From: Acidobacteriota bacterium
GTDB lineage: Bacteria > Acidobacteriota > Terriglobia > Terriglobales > Acidobacteriaceae
Direction of reading: 5' to 3'
DNA: 64,000 nt
NCBI GenBank assembly: GCA_031296105.1
Contig: JARLGJ010000020.1
Coordinates: forward strand, 1 to 64,000
Below the pieces are notes generated by a model that was given only the letters and a program-made list of their open reading frames with translations, was not told the origin of the DNA and searched no databases. The position numbers were made by a program, and so were the translations under genes. This document shows positions 43,657 to 52,008 of this stretch, one piece after another; positions within the stretch are counted from its first letter, which is position 1; every line of letters begins with the position of its first letter.

Positions 43657-44277
43657 ATGCCAATGCAAAAAAACGGCGGATTGTTTGACGACGCGGCGTC
43701 CGAAGAGGGCGGCAAGGTTCTGGTGGCGCACATCGACGGCGGCTCGCGCGGCAATCCCGGCCCTGCCGGTTACGGCGCCTATCTTACCGACGAGCAGGGC
43801 CACCCGGTGGCCGAGCTGAATGACTTCCTCGGCGTGCAGACCAACAACTTTGCCGAATATTCCGGCCTGATTGCCGCCCTGGAATACGCCGTGGAGCACG
43901 GCTACCCAACGCTGAAAGTCGTCAGCGACAGCGAGCTGCTGGTAAAGCAGATGAAGGGCCAGTACAAGGTGCGCAGCGAGGCCCTGCTGTCGATTTACGG
44001 CGAGGCCAAGTCGCTGGTGCGCAAGCTGAGCCGCTTTGAGATTCGCCACGTGCTGCGCCACATGAACAAGGACGCCGACCGCCTGGCCAACGCCGCCATG
44101 GACCGCGGCATGGGACGCGTTTCCACGGCGCGGGCCGACGCCTACGCCAAGCCTCCCGTCTCGCGCGAAGAGATCATGGAACTGCGCGGCTTCGTCAGCA
44201 ACGGCGTGGTGGAGTTTACCGGCGAGAAGTTTCCTGATGGATGCTTTGTCGTAGTGCGGCGCGTCAAACAGAACTAA
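43657..44277 (+). CDS. rnhA: RNase HI family protein
   Basis: Predicted to cleave the RNA strand of RNA-DNA hybrids. The 206-residue product has the acidic catalytic set in order: HIDGGSRGNPGPAGYG (Asp), NNFAEYSGLIAALE (Glu), VVSDSELLVKQM (Asp) and RHMNKDADRLANAAMD (Asp), as in the RnhA-like group that lacks the basic protrusion. An N-terminal extension of about 22 residues and a C-terminal tail of about 55 residues of unknown role make it longer than E. coli RNase HI (155). It lies after the TetR gene but probably has its own leaderless promoter. Confidence 0.9.
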   Translation: MPMQKNGGLFDDAASEEGGKVLVAHIDGGSRGNPGPAGYGAYLTDEQGHPVAELNDFLGVQTNNFAEYSGLIAALEYAVEHGYPTLKVVSDSELLVKQMKGQYKVRSEALLSIYGEAKSLVRKLSRFEIRHVLRHMNKDADRLANAAMDRGMGRVSTARADAYAKPPVSREEIMELRGFVSNGVVEFTGEKFPDGCFVVVRRVKQN

Positions 44278-44376
44278 CGTGTTTCTCGTTCCGTTCAAGA
44301 TTCCTGCGGAATTTCCTGCAACAACACTGCGGCGGCCGCGCCCCGGCCCGCGGGACTCCAGCCGCACCCAGCAAAC

Positions 44377-44838
44377 TTAACCGGCGAGCGCCTTTTTGAC
44401 GGCCTCGCTGACCAGCTTGCCATCTACGCGAGCACCGGCAAAGCGAGCCATCGTGTTCTTCATCACCGTGCCCATGTCCTTGGCTGTAGGTGCGCCCTTC
44501 TCGGCGGTCATGGCGGAGATGGTCTCGCGCACCGCGGCCTCAATCTCTTCAATGCCGATGGCCTTGGGCAGGTAGGCCTCGATGAACTTGATCTCGCTGA
44601 GTTCTTTGGCAGCCAGCTCGGGACGGTTGCCCTTGGTGAACTGCTCGGCCGAATCCTTGCGCTGCTTGATGAGGGTGGAGAGAACCTGCATCTCTTCCTT
44701 CTCGTCGAGCGCCGAACGCTTGTCGATTTCCTTGTTCTTGAGCGCGGCCTTGACCATGCGCAGGGTCTCCAGGCGCAGCTCCTCGCGCGCCTTCATGGCC
44801 GCGACAATGTCCTTCTGAATCTGTGCAGTGATGTTCAT
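44377..44838 (-). CDS. yqeY: GatB/YqeY domain protein
   Basis: YqeY family, related to the tRNA-binding tail of the GatB amidotransferase subunit; precise role unknown. The 153-residue product is all-helical with the hallmark QIQKDIVAAMKAREELRLETLRMVKAALKN at the N-terminus and AKDMGTVMKNTMARFAGARVDGKLVSEAVKKAL at the end (each longer than shown in pieces). TATCAT ends exactly six bases before the ATG. It is divergent from the higBA pair. Confidence 0.93.
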   Translation of the reverse strand: MNITAQIQKDIVAAMKAREELRLETLRMVKAALKNKEIDKRSALDEKEEMQVLSTLIKQRKDSAEQFTKGNRPELAAKELSEIKFIEAYLPKAIGIEEIEAAVRETISAMTAEKGAPTAKDMGTVMKNTMARFAGARVDGKLVSEAVKKALAG

Positions 44839-44844
44839 GGCACG

Positions 44845-44850
44845 ATGATA
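44845..44850 (-). promoter_or_regulatory. Candidate -10 box of leaderless yqeY
   Basis: TATCAT on the minus strand, ending six bases before the yqeY ATG. Confidence 0.45.
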
Positions 44851-44924
44851 CACCGGGCGGAGTGGGCACTGGGAACGATACAGGACCATTCTGAAACCGG
44901 GTTCGCAAGAAACGATAAATTGCA

Positions 44925-44954
44925 TTGAATTCCGTATAGTGTCGCTATACACTA
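44925..44954 (+). promoter_or_regulatory. higBA promoter with overlapping operator palindromes
   Basis: TTGAAT (44925-44930), 17-base spacer, TACACT (44948-44953), then six bases to the higB GTG. The spacer and -10 box hold two overlapping inverted repeats: GTATAG/CTATAC (44934-44939, 44945-44950) and TAGTGT/ACACTA (44937-44942, 44949-44954). This is the layout expected for autorepression by the HigA antitoxin. Confidence 0.72.
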
Positions 44955-44959
44955 CACGG

Positions 44960-45238
44960 GTGATCAAAAGCTTCCGCCATAAGGGGTTGAAGCTGTTCGC
45001 TGCAACCGGCTCGAAAGCTGGCATACAGCCGGCGCACGCTTCCCGGTTGCAGAGAATGCTCACCGCTTTGGATGCCGCCATCCGACCGGAGGATATGGGA
45101 GCACCGGGTTACGGCCTGCACCCGCTGAAAGGCGATCTCGCCGGCCACTGGTCGGTGTGCGTGAGCGGTAATTGGCGGATGACGTTCACCTTCGAAGACG
45201 GAGATGCCGTGCTCGTGGACTACAGGGACTATCACTAA
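44960..45238 (+). CDS. higB: HigB-type toxin (RelE/ParE superfamily mRNA interferase)
   Basis: Probable ribosome-dependent mRNA-cleaving toxin. The 92-residue product from GTG 44960 starts MIKSFRHKGLKLFAATGSKAG and contains HASRLQRMLTALDAA and the core SGNWRMTFTFEDGDAVLVDYRDYH, all typical of the HigB/plasmid-maintenance-killer family. A GTG 21 bases upstream would lie inside the operator and is rejected. The antitoxin gene follows nine bases later, in the toxin-first order characteristic of higBA. Confidence 0.92.
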   Translation: MIKSFRHKGLKLFAATGSKAGIQPAHASRLQRMLTALDAAIRPEDMGAPGYGLHPLKGDLAGHWSVCVSGNWRMTFTFEDGDAVLVDYRDYH

Positions 45239-45247
45239 AGGGAGGCC

Positions 45248-45547
45248 ATGATGATCTTCAACCCGGCGCATCCGGGCGAAGTACTCCGGGACTATCTCGG
45301 CGAGATGACCGTCGCCGAGGCCGCGCAGCGACTGGGCGTCACGCGCGCTCACCTTTCGCGCCTGCTGAATGGCCACGCTGGAGTTTCCGCCGCCATGTCT
45401 CTGCGCCTGGCGGCGGCCTTGGCAACGTCGCCCGAATTCTGGCTGAAGATGCAGATGAATTACGATCTGTGGCAGGCGCAGAAAACGAAGCGGCCGAAGA
45501 TTCGCCCCTTCCCTCACCTGGCGGCGAAGCCGCTCGCCACCGCGTAA
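45248..45547 (+). CDS. higA: HigA-type antitoxin (XRE family)
   Basis: Helix-turn-helix antitoxin that should bind HigB and repress the operon. The 99-residue product has the family start FNPAHPGEVLRDYL, the HTH TVAEAAQRLGVTRAHLSRLLNG (about 22-43) and SPEFWLKMQMNYDLWQAQ, the conserved end. GGAGG sits just ahead of twin ATG codons (45248 and 45251); spacing favours the second by one codon. It forms a two-gene operon with higB. Confidence 0.93.
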   Translation: MMIFNPAHPGEVLRDYLGEMTVAEAAQRLGVTRAHLSRLLNGHAGVSAAMSLRLAAALATSPEFWLKMQMNYDLWQAQKTKRPKIRPFPHLAAKPLATA

Positions 45548-45683
45548 TTTGCTCTACCTGCATCCCATGGGGAGCGAGTCTAGCATCGCTTTCGTTCTGC
45601 TCCCGTTGCGGCCGCGTACCCTGCGGCGGGAATGTTACGGCAGGCAAAATTGCCTCCGTGCAGCGATATTGCCGCCGCTACCA

Positions 45684-45689
45684 TATACT
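45684..45689 (+). promoter_or_regulatory. Candidate -10 box of leaderless DEAD-box helicase gene
   Basis: TATACT, then six bases, then the ATG at 45696; no Shine-Dalgarno. Confidence 0.5.
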
Positions 45690-45695
45690 TAAAGA

Positions 45696-47348
45696 ATGGC
45701 TTTTCCTTCGCTTCACCCCTGCCTGCGGCAGGCCCTCGATGCTCGCTCCTACACCGAACCCACCCCCGTCCAGGAGGCTGTCTTGCAGCCGGAGACCGAC
45801 GGACGCGATCTTCTTGTCTCCGCCCAGACCGGTTCGGGCAAGACCGTCGCCTATGGATTGACCCTGGGGCAGATGCTGCTGGCGGACGAGGAGCGCTTCG
45901 TTTTTGCGAAGCACCCGTTGGCGCTGATCGTGGCTCCCACCCGCGAGTTGGCCCTGCAGGTGCAGCGCGAGCTGGCCTGGCTGGTGGCCGAGGCGGGCGG
46001 CAAGGTCATTGCCTGCGTGGGCGGCATGGACATTCGCCGCGAGCAGCAGGCGCTGCGGGCCGGGGCGCACTTTGTGGTGGGCACGCCGGGACGCCTGGTG
46101 GATCACCTGGATCGCGGCTATCTGAAATTGTCTCAGGTGCGCGCCGTGGTGCTGGACGAAGCCGACGAGATGCTGGACTTCGGCTTCCATGAGGAACTGG
46201 AAAAGCTGATGCATGCGATGCCCGAAGACCGGCGCACGCTGATGTTTTCCGCCACCCTGCCCAAGTCCATTCTCGGGCTGGCCAAACAGTATCAGCACGA
46301 CGCGCTGCGCATTGCCTTGACCTCGGAGCGCGAGCAGCACGGCGACATTGAATATCGCGCGCTCTTAGCCGCGCCGCGCGATCTTGAGCACGCGGTGGTA
46401 AACACCCTGCGCTTCTTTGACGCTCCCGGCGCGCTGGTATTTTGCGCCACGCGCGAGGCGGTGCGGCACCTGCACGCCAACCTCGTCGAGCGCGGATTTT
46501 CCGCCGTGGCGCTCAGTGGCGAAATGAAGCAGCGCGAACGCATTACGGCCCTGCAGGCGCTGCGCGACGGACGCGTGCGGGTTTGCGTGGCCACCGACGT
46601 GGCCGCCCGCGGGCTGGACATGCCCGACCTGAGCCTGGTAGTGCACCTGGACCTGCCGCAGGACAAAGACACGCTGCTGCACCGCAGCGGACGCACCGGC
46701 CGCGCCGGACGTAAAGGCATCTCGGCAGTGATTGTGCCCGCCACACGCAAGGGCGCGGCCGAGCGCATGTTGCACGCGGCGCACGTCACGGCCAACTGGT
46801 CGTCCGCCCCGGCGGCCAAGACCATTCTGGCGCGCGACAAGGCCAACCTGGTGCGCGAAATTGTGACCATGGCTGCAACGGTGGCGGACGAAGATGTGGC
46901 CGCGGGGCAGGATCTTTTGCAGGAGCTTAGCGCCGAGCAGATTGCCGGCATTCTGGTGCGCCTGCGCCGCGAGCAACTGCCCGCGCCCGAAGTGCTGGAT
47001 GATCCGTCAAAGTTCAGCAAGGTCGAGGGAAAACGCGATTTTGCCGCGGGCAAGAAGAAGTTTGGCGGAAAGTTCGGTGCCAAGCCCGCAGGCTTCGGCG
47101 GCAGCAAGAAGTTCAGCGGGAAGTTTGCCGGAAAGAAGTTTGGCAAGCCTGCGTTTGGAGATGCGAAGCCCGGCGAAGCAACTTTTGGCGAACGGAAGTT
47201 CGGCGGAATGCCGCTGGCCGAGGGCAGGTTCGAAGGCAAAAAGTTTGCGGCCAAGAAGTTCAGCGGCAAGAAGTTTGATACTGCCAGCAGCACCCACTCT
47301 GCCGCAGCGAAGCCGGTAAAGAAGTACGGAAAAAAGAAGAGCTGGTAG
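45696..47348 (+). CDS. DEAD-box RNA helicase with Lys/Gly/Phe-rich tail
   Basis: ATP-dependent RNA remodeller, probably for ribosome assembly or cold adaptation. The 550-residue product has Q-motif context, Walker A AQTGSGKT (43-50), PTRELA (81-86), DEAD (154-157), SAT (185-187) and HRSGRTGRAGR in the second RecA domain. After about residue 445 comes a low-complexity tail with repeated K/F/G words (KKFGGKFGAKP, KKFSGKFAGKKFG, KKFAAKKFSGKKFD), likely an RNA-binding or condensate-forming segment. The transcript looks leaderless. Confidence 0.93.
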   Translation: MAFPSLHPCLRQALDARSYTEPTPVQEAVLQPETDGRDLLVSAQTGSGKTVAYGLTLGQMLLADEERFVFAKHPLALIVAPTRELALQVQRELAWLVAEAGGKVIACVGGMDIRREQQALRAGAHFVVGTPGRLVDHLDRGYLKLSQVRAVVLDEADEMLDFGFHEELEKLMHAMPEDRRTLMFSATLPKSILGLAKQYQHDALRIALTSEREQHGDIEYRALLAAPRDLEHAVVNTLRFFDAPGALVFCATREAVRHLHANLVERGFSAVALSGEMKQRERITALQALRDGRVRVCVATDVAARGLDMPDLSLVVHLDLPQDKDTLLHRSGRTGRAGRKGISAVIVPATRKGAAERMLHAAHVTANWSSAPAAKTILARDKANLVREIVTMAATVADEDVAAGQDLLQELSAEQIAGILVRLRREQLPAPEVLDDPSKFSKVEGKRDFAAGKKKFGGKFGAKPAGFGGSKKFSGKFAGKKFGKPAFGDAKPGEATFGERKFGGMPLAEGRFEGKKFAAKKFSGKKFDTASSTHSAAAKPVKKYGKKKSW

Positions 47349-47426
47349 CCGGCGGACGGTTGCGTCCGCAACAAACGTTTGGAAATGAAGTGCTGGAACG
47401 AGCCCGCGGAGATTTTTGCCGCGGGC

Positions 47427-48572
47427 TTACTGCTGGGCGGCGTGTGCGCCGGTAGGCTCCTGCTTCCTGGCCGTGCGGCGCAGAGAGAGCGCGGTAAGCT
47501 TGCGCATCAGGTTCTGGAAGGTGACAACGCCCACCAGATAGTCGTTCTCTACCACCGGAATCATGGCCAGCCCGGTGCGGCCGATGCGGCGCAGCACGGC
47601 GGCCAGAGATTCCTGCGGCGCGGCCACCAGGTACTCGCGGCTCATGGCCGACTGCACGTAGCCATCGCCATCTTCGGTAAAACTGGCGGCCATTTGCTGG
47701 CGGCTGATGACGCCCACCATGTCGGTGCCGCGCACTACGGGGAATTCTTCCTGTGGCGGCTCGGTGGGGCGGCGCAAGGCATCGGCCAAGGTATCGGCCG
47801 GGGAGAGCGTTGCAAACTCCGTACTCATCACGTCGGCCACGCTCACGCGCTCCAGCACCGCCTGCAAAATCATGCTGCGGTCTTCAAGCTGCGCGGCCAG
47901 GAAGAGAAATACCCCGGCCATCATGATCCACAGATTGTTCGAGTTCGAGCCGAGAAAAACCGCGCCACCCAGCAGAAACAATCCAAACGAAAAGAACTGG
48001 CCAATGGAAACCGCACGGCGCGTGGCCGTCACCCGGTCTCCATTGGCGGCCAGCAGCGCGCGCAGAATGCGCCCGCCGTCCAGCGGATAGGCCGGCAAAA
48101 GGTTCAGCGCGCCGACGAACAACTGTGCCCACAGAAAACTGCGCGGCAAATCGAAGGGCGTGAGCCACGGAAAGGCAAACATGTGCGATTGCGGATGGAA
48201 GATGAGACTGCTGGCCACGATCAGCAGCGCCAGCACCAGGTTCACCAAAGGCCCTGCCAAGGCGATCAGGATCTCGCAGCGGGCATCCATGTCGCGCTGC
48301 GCCTGCTCGTCCAGCAGAGAGATGCCGGCGATGGGCAGCAGCACCACGGTGCGCACGTGAATGCCATGGCGCGAGGCCATCAGCGCGTGACCCAGTTCGT
48401 GCAGAATTACCGAGAACATCACCATGCCGACGAGCGCCAGCGACCGCAGTCCAACGTGCGGACCGTGGCCCGTCTCCAGGATCCACACCAGGCAGAACAT
48501 CAGCGGAAAGCTGAAGTGCACGCGGAAATGGATGCCGAAGAGATCGAGAACCGGAATGGACCAGCGTCTCAT
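47427..48572 (-). CDS. Site-2 protease family zinc metalloprotease with two CBS domains
   Basis: Intramembrane protease of the M50 (SpoIVFB/Rip3-like) class; substrate unknown, typically an anti-sigma factor or membrane regulator. The 381-residue protein has membrane helices carrying HELGH (58-62 counting from ATG 48572) and the second zinc motif in NLLPAYPLDGGRILRALLA. A pair of CBS domains (about 225-350) follows, suggesting control by adenine nucleotides. The ATG at 48572 is preferred over an in-frame TTG seven codons earlier. It is divergent from rsmD across about 70 bases. Confidence 0.92.
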   Translation of the reverse strand: MRRWSIPVLDLFGIHFRVHFSFPLMFCLVWILETGHGPHVGLRSLALVGMVMFSVILHELGHALMASRHGIHVRTVVLLPIAGISLLDEQAQRDMDARCEILIALAGPLVNLVLALLIVASSLIFHPQSHMFAFPWLTPFDLPRSFLWAQLFVGALNLLPAYPLDGGRILRALLAANGDRVTATRRAVSIGQFFSFGLFLLGGAVFLGSNSNNLWIMMAGVFLFLAAQLEDRSMILQAVLERVSVADVMSTEFATLSPADTLADALRRPTEPPQEEFPVVRGTDMVGVISRQQMAASFTEDGDGYVQSAMSREYLVAAPQESLAAVLRRIGRTGLAMIPVVENDYLVGVVTFQNLMRKLTALSLRRTARKQEPTGAHAAQQ

Positions 48573-48644
48573 GGCGTTTGCCCCACGGCTCAAAAACCGT
48601 TACTAATACACTACACGGCCCCGGGCCGGTCTGTAAGACCCCTT

Positions 48645-49247
48645 ATGAGAGTCATTGCCGGAAAGTTTCGCAGCTGCACGCTGAAAGCCCTGGAAGGACG
48701 GGAAACGCGTCCCACTTACGATCGCCTGAAGGAAACGCTGTTCAACGTGCTTTTCGCCTCTGGAAAAGTGCAGGACTGCATCTGGGCCGATCTGTTTGCC
48801 GGAACGGGCGCCATCGGAATCGAAGCCGCCAGCCGCGGCGCACAATCGATTTACTTTGCCGAGAACAATCCCAAGGCTCTGCGTGTGTTACGGCAAAATT
48901 TAGCAGCGCTGAATCTCTCCGAAGCCGGCGTGGCGGAGCGCGACGCAGCCGAAGCCCTGCGCCAGTGGGAGCAGATGGGCATCCAATTCGACGTGTGTTT
49001 TCTTGATCCGCCATACGCGCTGCATGGCGCCTACGCCGAAGCACTGCGCACCCTGGCCCGCGGCAAGCTGCTGCGCACCGATGCCGTGGTAGTGGCCGAA
49101 CACGAAAAACGCTTTGACCCCGGCGAGCAGGTGGAAACCTTGCGCCGCTATCGCCTGCTGAAGCAGGGCGACAGCGCGCTCAGCTTCTATCGCCGCGAAG
49201 ACCACGGCGCGGCGGATGATGCGGCGCAGGGTAGTACCCAATCCTGA
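48645..49247 (+). CDS. rsmD: 16S rRNA (guanine(966)-N(2))-methyltransferase
   Basis: SAM-dependent methylation of G966 in 16S rRNA. The 200-residue product starts MRVIAGKFRSCTLKALEG, has RPTYDRLKETLFNVL, SAM motif WADLFAGTGAIGIEAASRGA and catalytic DPPY in CFLDPPYAL, all diagnostic. Length is normal. The reading frame stays open for 1.2 kb upstream, antisense to the protease gene, but homology begins only at this ATG. Confidence 0.94.
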   Translation: MRVIAGKFRSCTLKALEGRETRPTYDRLKETLFNVLFASGKVQDCIWADLFAGTGAIGIEAASRGAQSIYFAENNPKALRVLRQNLAALNLSEAGVAERDAAEALRQWEQMGIQFDVCFLDPPYALHGAYAEALRTLARGKLLRTDAVVVAEHEKRFDPGEQVETLRRYRLLKQGDSALSFYRREDHGAADDAAQGSTQS

Positions 49248-49556
49248 TTATTTTTTCCTAAGCAAGGGATCGTTGCGCCGCGCGAACCAGAGAAGTTCTG
49301 AATGAGCCCGTTTCGCAAGCTATTCTGCGGGAGTTATACCGGTCACCGATAGATTTTGATGGGAAGATGGTTTGTCAGGGCACGGATTTATCCGTGCCGT
49401 ACAAGACGCATGACCACAAGGGCTTCAGCCCCTGTGGGAAAGCTGTTTATTCTTGACGGACCTTCCCCCAGCGGCTAAAGCCGCGAGATATTGTTGCCGG
49501 CTTAGCGGCACGGCTGAAGCCGTGCCCTGACTGATTCCGACTTGATCAGAGTCTCT
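49248..49556. repeat. Cluster of short palindromes in intergenic region
   Basis: About 309 bases without a gene. Four hairpin-forming palindromes occur: GGCACGGAT/ATCCGTGCC (49379-49398), CACAAGGGCT/AGCCCCTGTG (49415-49436), GCGGCTAAAGCCGC (49471-49484) and GGCACGGCT/AGCCGTGCC (49507-49526). The first and last share arms and are probably diverged units of one REP-like family, distinct from the CCCCAGGTT family. Confidence 0.75.
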
Positions 49557-49949
49557 CTAAGAGCGCAGGCCGCACCAGGTCTCGGCCACCACAATTGAAT
49601 TCCCGGGCTGGTGCGGATCGTACTTGACGCTGGTATTTACGCCGATGCGGCAGGAGTGCAGATCCAGAAACTGGCGCAGGCGGGTGACGTCCTGCGAGCA
49701 CTCATACTGCACGCCGGCCACGTCATAGGTGTACAGCACATACTGCGCGCCGTGGTCGGTATCGGAATCGAACTCCTGCACATCGAGCACGGTGCCATCG
49801 GTGATGCGGCCGGTGGTGTTGATACGCTGGCGGCGCAGAACTTCGCGCAGCCCGGCGGACTTTCCTCCGCGGCGTGCCAGGCGCAGCGCCAGCGCTCCCA
49901 ACAGGAGCACGGCGGCGGCAATTGCGTAAATGGGAGTGTATTCCTTCAT
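49557..49949 (-). CDS. Hypothetical membrane-anchored protein (DUF3592-like)
   Basis: The 130-residue product has one N-terminal membrane helix (about 6-26) and a small beta-rich domain: NTTGRITDGTVLDVQEF, QYVLYTYDVAGVQYECSQDV and VKYDPHQPGNSIVVAE. The pattern of a conserved YTYxVxGxxY strand and a YDPxxP turn matches the DUF3592 style; function unknown. No Shine-Dalgarno is evident. It lies alone between the palindrome cluster and the FAH-family gene on the same strand. Confidence 0.75.
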   Translation of the reverse strand: MKEYTPIYAIAAAVLLLGALALRLARRGGKSAGLREVLRRQRINTTGRITDGTVLDVQEFDSDTDHGAQYVLYTYDVAGVQYECSQDVTRLRQFLDLHSCRIGVNTSVKYDPHQPGNSIVVAETWCGLRS

Positions 49950-50020
49950 TGCGAAAAGAGCGGCCCCGCGATGGGCCGCACCTTCAACTTTACTACGAAT
50001 GGCGAGATGCGGGCGTGGTG

Positions 50021-50851
50021 CTAGGCGTTCACCACCGGATTGCGCAGCGTGCCCAGCCCTTCAATGCTCACTTCCAACACGTCGCCCGCCTGCACCGGAC
50101 CCACGCCTTCGGGCGTGCCGGTGGCAATCAGGTCGCCGGGCAGCAGGGTGCAGAATTGCGAGATGTGCTGCACAATGCGGTCGATGGTGAACAGCATGTC
50201 GCGCGTGTTGCCGTCCTGCTTCAGCTCGCCGTTTACGCGCGTCTGTACCTGTATGCCGCTCCATGGATCAAGCTCGGTGTTCACGATGGGGCCTACGGGG
50301 CAGAAGGTGTCAAAGCCCTTGGCGCGCGTCCACTGCCCGTCCTTGTTCTGCAGGTCGCGGGCGGTCACATCGTTGATGATGGTGAAGCCGAGGATGTATG
50401 GCTTGGCGCTTTCACCCTCGGCCAGCAAATGGCAGCGGCGGCCGATGATGACGCCCACCTCGCCCTCGTAATCCACGCGCTGGCTGATGGCCGGGCGCAC
50501 GATCTCGCCGCCGGGAGCCAGCAGCGCCGACGGCGGCTTGCTGAAGATCAGAGGCTCCGCGGGAATCTCGTGATTCAGCTCGCGCGCATGCGCCGCGTAG
50601 TTGCGGCCCACGCAGAGAATCTTGCTGACCACCGGAAACGGCGTAAGCAGCCGGGCGCGCTCCAGCGGAAACGGCTCGTCCAGCACCTTGCCCGCGCCCG
50701 GCTCGGGCAGCACAATCTGTTCGGGAACACCGGCGCCGGTTACCTGCATCTGCGGCGCGCCCAGTTCTTCCACAATCACATCGTGGCCGTCGCGAGTTTC
50801 CACGCGCCCAAAGCGCGAGCCGTTGGCGGTAATAAAGCGGCAGAATTTCAT
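50021..50851 (-). CDS. Fumarylacetoacetate hydrolase family protein
   Basis: Metal-dependent hydrolase, decarboxylase or isomerase acting on a 2-oxo/diketo acid; the exact substrate is not readable. The 276-residue product has the FAH core VGRNYAAHARELNHEIP, IFSKPPSALLAPGGEI, DYEGEVGVIIGRR (metal ligand glutamates) and GFTIINDVTARDLQ, and ends GDLIATGTPEGVGPVQAGD. Its ATG overlaps the stop codon of the FN3 lipoprotein gene (ATGA), with GGAGG ahead, so the two are translationally coupled. Confidence 0.92.
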   Translation of the reverse strand: MKFCRFITANGSRFGRVETRDGHDVIVEELGAPQMQVTGAGVPEQIVLPEPGAGKVLDEPFPLERARLLTPFPVVSKILCVGRNYAAHARELNHEIPAEPLIFSKPPSALLAPGGEIVRPAISQRVDYEGEVGVIIGRRCHLLAEGESAKPYILGFTIINDVTARDLQNKDGQWTRAKGFDTFCPVGPIVNTELDPWSGIQVQTRVNGELKQDGNTRDMLFTIDRIVQHISQFCTLLPGDLIATGTPEGVGPVQAGDVLEVSIEGLGTLRNPVVNA

Positions 50852-51975
50852 TTGACCTCCAGAGGGACCGTTTCCCCGGCCGCAGCCGAGGGCGCGCTCT
50901 CATTGCCGCGCAGGTCGATGGCCGAAACCGCGTACTGATACGCGTGTCCCGGCTGAACATCCGTGTCGCGCCAGGACGGCGCCTTCACCGTGCCCGCGGG
51001 AGCCTTGCCGAACGGGCCACCGTCCACGCGGCGATAAACGAGGTAGCCTGCCAGATCAGGCTCCAGTCCCGGAGCCCAGGTCAGGTCGATGAATGGTTTT
51101 TGTCCGACGCTGCTGAACACCGCTTGCAATCCCGTGGGCACCGCGGGCGGAAACGTGTCGTGCACCTGGAGCGTCAGCGCGGCGCTGTCGTCTCCCTCGA
51201 TTTCGGTGGCGAGCTTGGCGCTCTCCTGCACGCTGACCGCGGCGGCCTTGTAGTCGTAGGTCTTTTCCCACTCAAAGCTGCCGTCGCGCGCCTCGTTCTC
51301 TCCCACGCGGTAGGGCTGCTCGACGACCATCACGAAGTCCTTGCCGCCATGCACGCGGCGATACAGGCGCGAGCGATATCCCAGGCCGGCAACCGGAGGT
51401 ACGGGCGGCGCGCTCCAGCGCAGTACGGGCCCTTGCGCGTCCACCGCGGCCTGGAACTCCGCCGGAGCTGCGGGAACCGGCACCAGGGAGACACGCACCT
51501 GGTTGGAGAGTCCCGCGGAACGGCCGCGCGCGTTGGCAACCTCAATGGCGTAGGTGGCTTCATCCTGCGCGCGAATGAGCGATGCCGGAAGCACATCCTC
51601 GAAGGTCACCAGCGGACGCCGCCCGGAAGGTTGCAGCGTCGCCAGGTCGCTGTCGCGGAGTTCTTTGACGACCTGGCAAGCATTGGTGGGATATTGGTTG
51701 ATCACGCGGCAGATGCGGGTGATGCTGGGACCGCGCAACGCCGCGCGATCCGTCGTCTCCTGCGGTGGAGACCACACCAGCACAACCCGGCTCCCCTTGC
51801 GCACCGCCGACAGGTTATCCACGGCAACGGGAAGATGCAGCGAAGGAGGCTGCGGCACGCCGGGCGCGGCACAGCCCGCGGACAGCGCCAGCAGCGCGGC
51901 ACAGAGAGCGGCAAGAATGGAGGATTTCGTCATCGCAACCGCATCAGCGTAACAGAAAGCGGGCGGGCTCTGCAT
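50848..51975 (-). CDS. Fibronectin type III-like lipoprotein
   Basis: Unknown role at the envelope. The 375-residue product has a lipoprotein signal with lipobox LSAGC (Cys near 35 from this start) and about three fibronectin-III-like modules, including VDNLSAVRKGSRVVLVWSPP, PVLRWSAPPVPP and TGLQAVFSSVGQKPFIDLTW followed by YQYAVSAIDLRGNES. AGGAG lies six bases before ATG 51975; an ATG 14 codons downstream (51933) would give a more compact signal peptide. It sits between lptD (34 bases upstream) and the overlapping FAH-family gene, forming one operon. Confidence 0.83.
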   Translation of the reverse strand: MQSPPAFCYADAVAMTKSSILAALCAALLALSAGCAAPGVPQPPSLHLPVAVDNLSAVRKGSRVVLVWSPPQETTDRAALRGPSITRICRVINQYPTNACQVVKELRDSDLATLQPSGRRPLVTFEDVLPASLIRAQDEATYAIEVANARGRSAGLSNQVRVSLVPVPAAPAEFQAAVDAQGPVLRWSAPPVPPVAGLGYRSRLYRRVHGGKDFVMVVEQPYRVGENEARDGSFEWEKTYDYKAAAVSVQESAKLATEIEGDDSAALTLQVHDTFPPAVPTGLQAVFSSVGQKPFIDLTWAPGLEPDLAGYLVYRRVDGGPFGKAPAGTVKAPSWRDTDVQPGHAYQYAVSAIDLRGNESAPSAAAGETVPLEVK

Positions 51976-52008
51976 CGCACTCTCCTCGCCGCACACCGGC
52001 GAACGCCT

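Noticed and set aside
47379..48644. 1.2-kb open extension upstream of rsmD, antisense to the site-2 protease gene
   Set aside because: RsmD homology starts only at ATG 48645; the extension has shadow-type composition.
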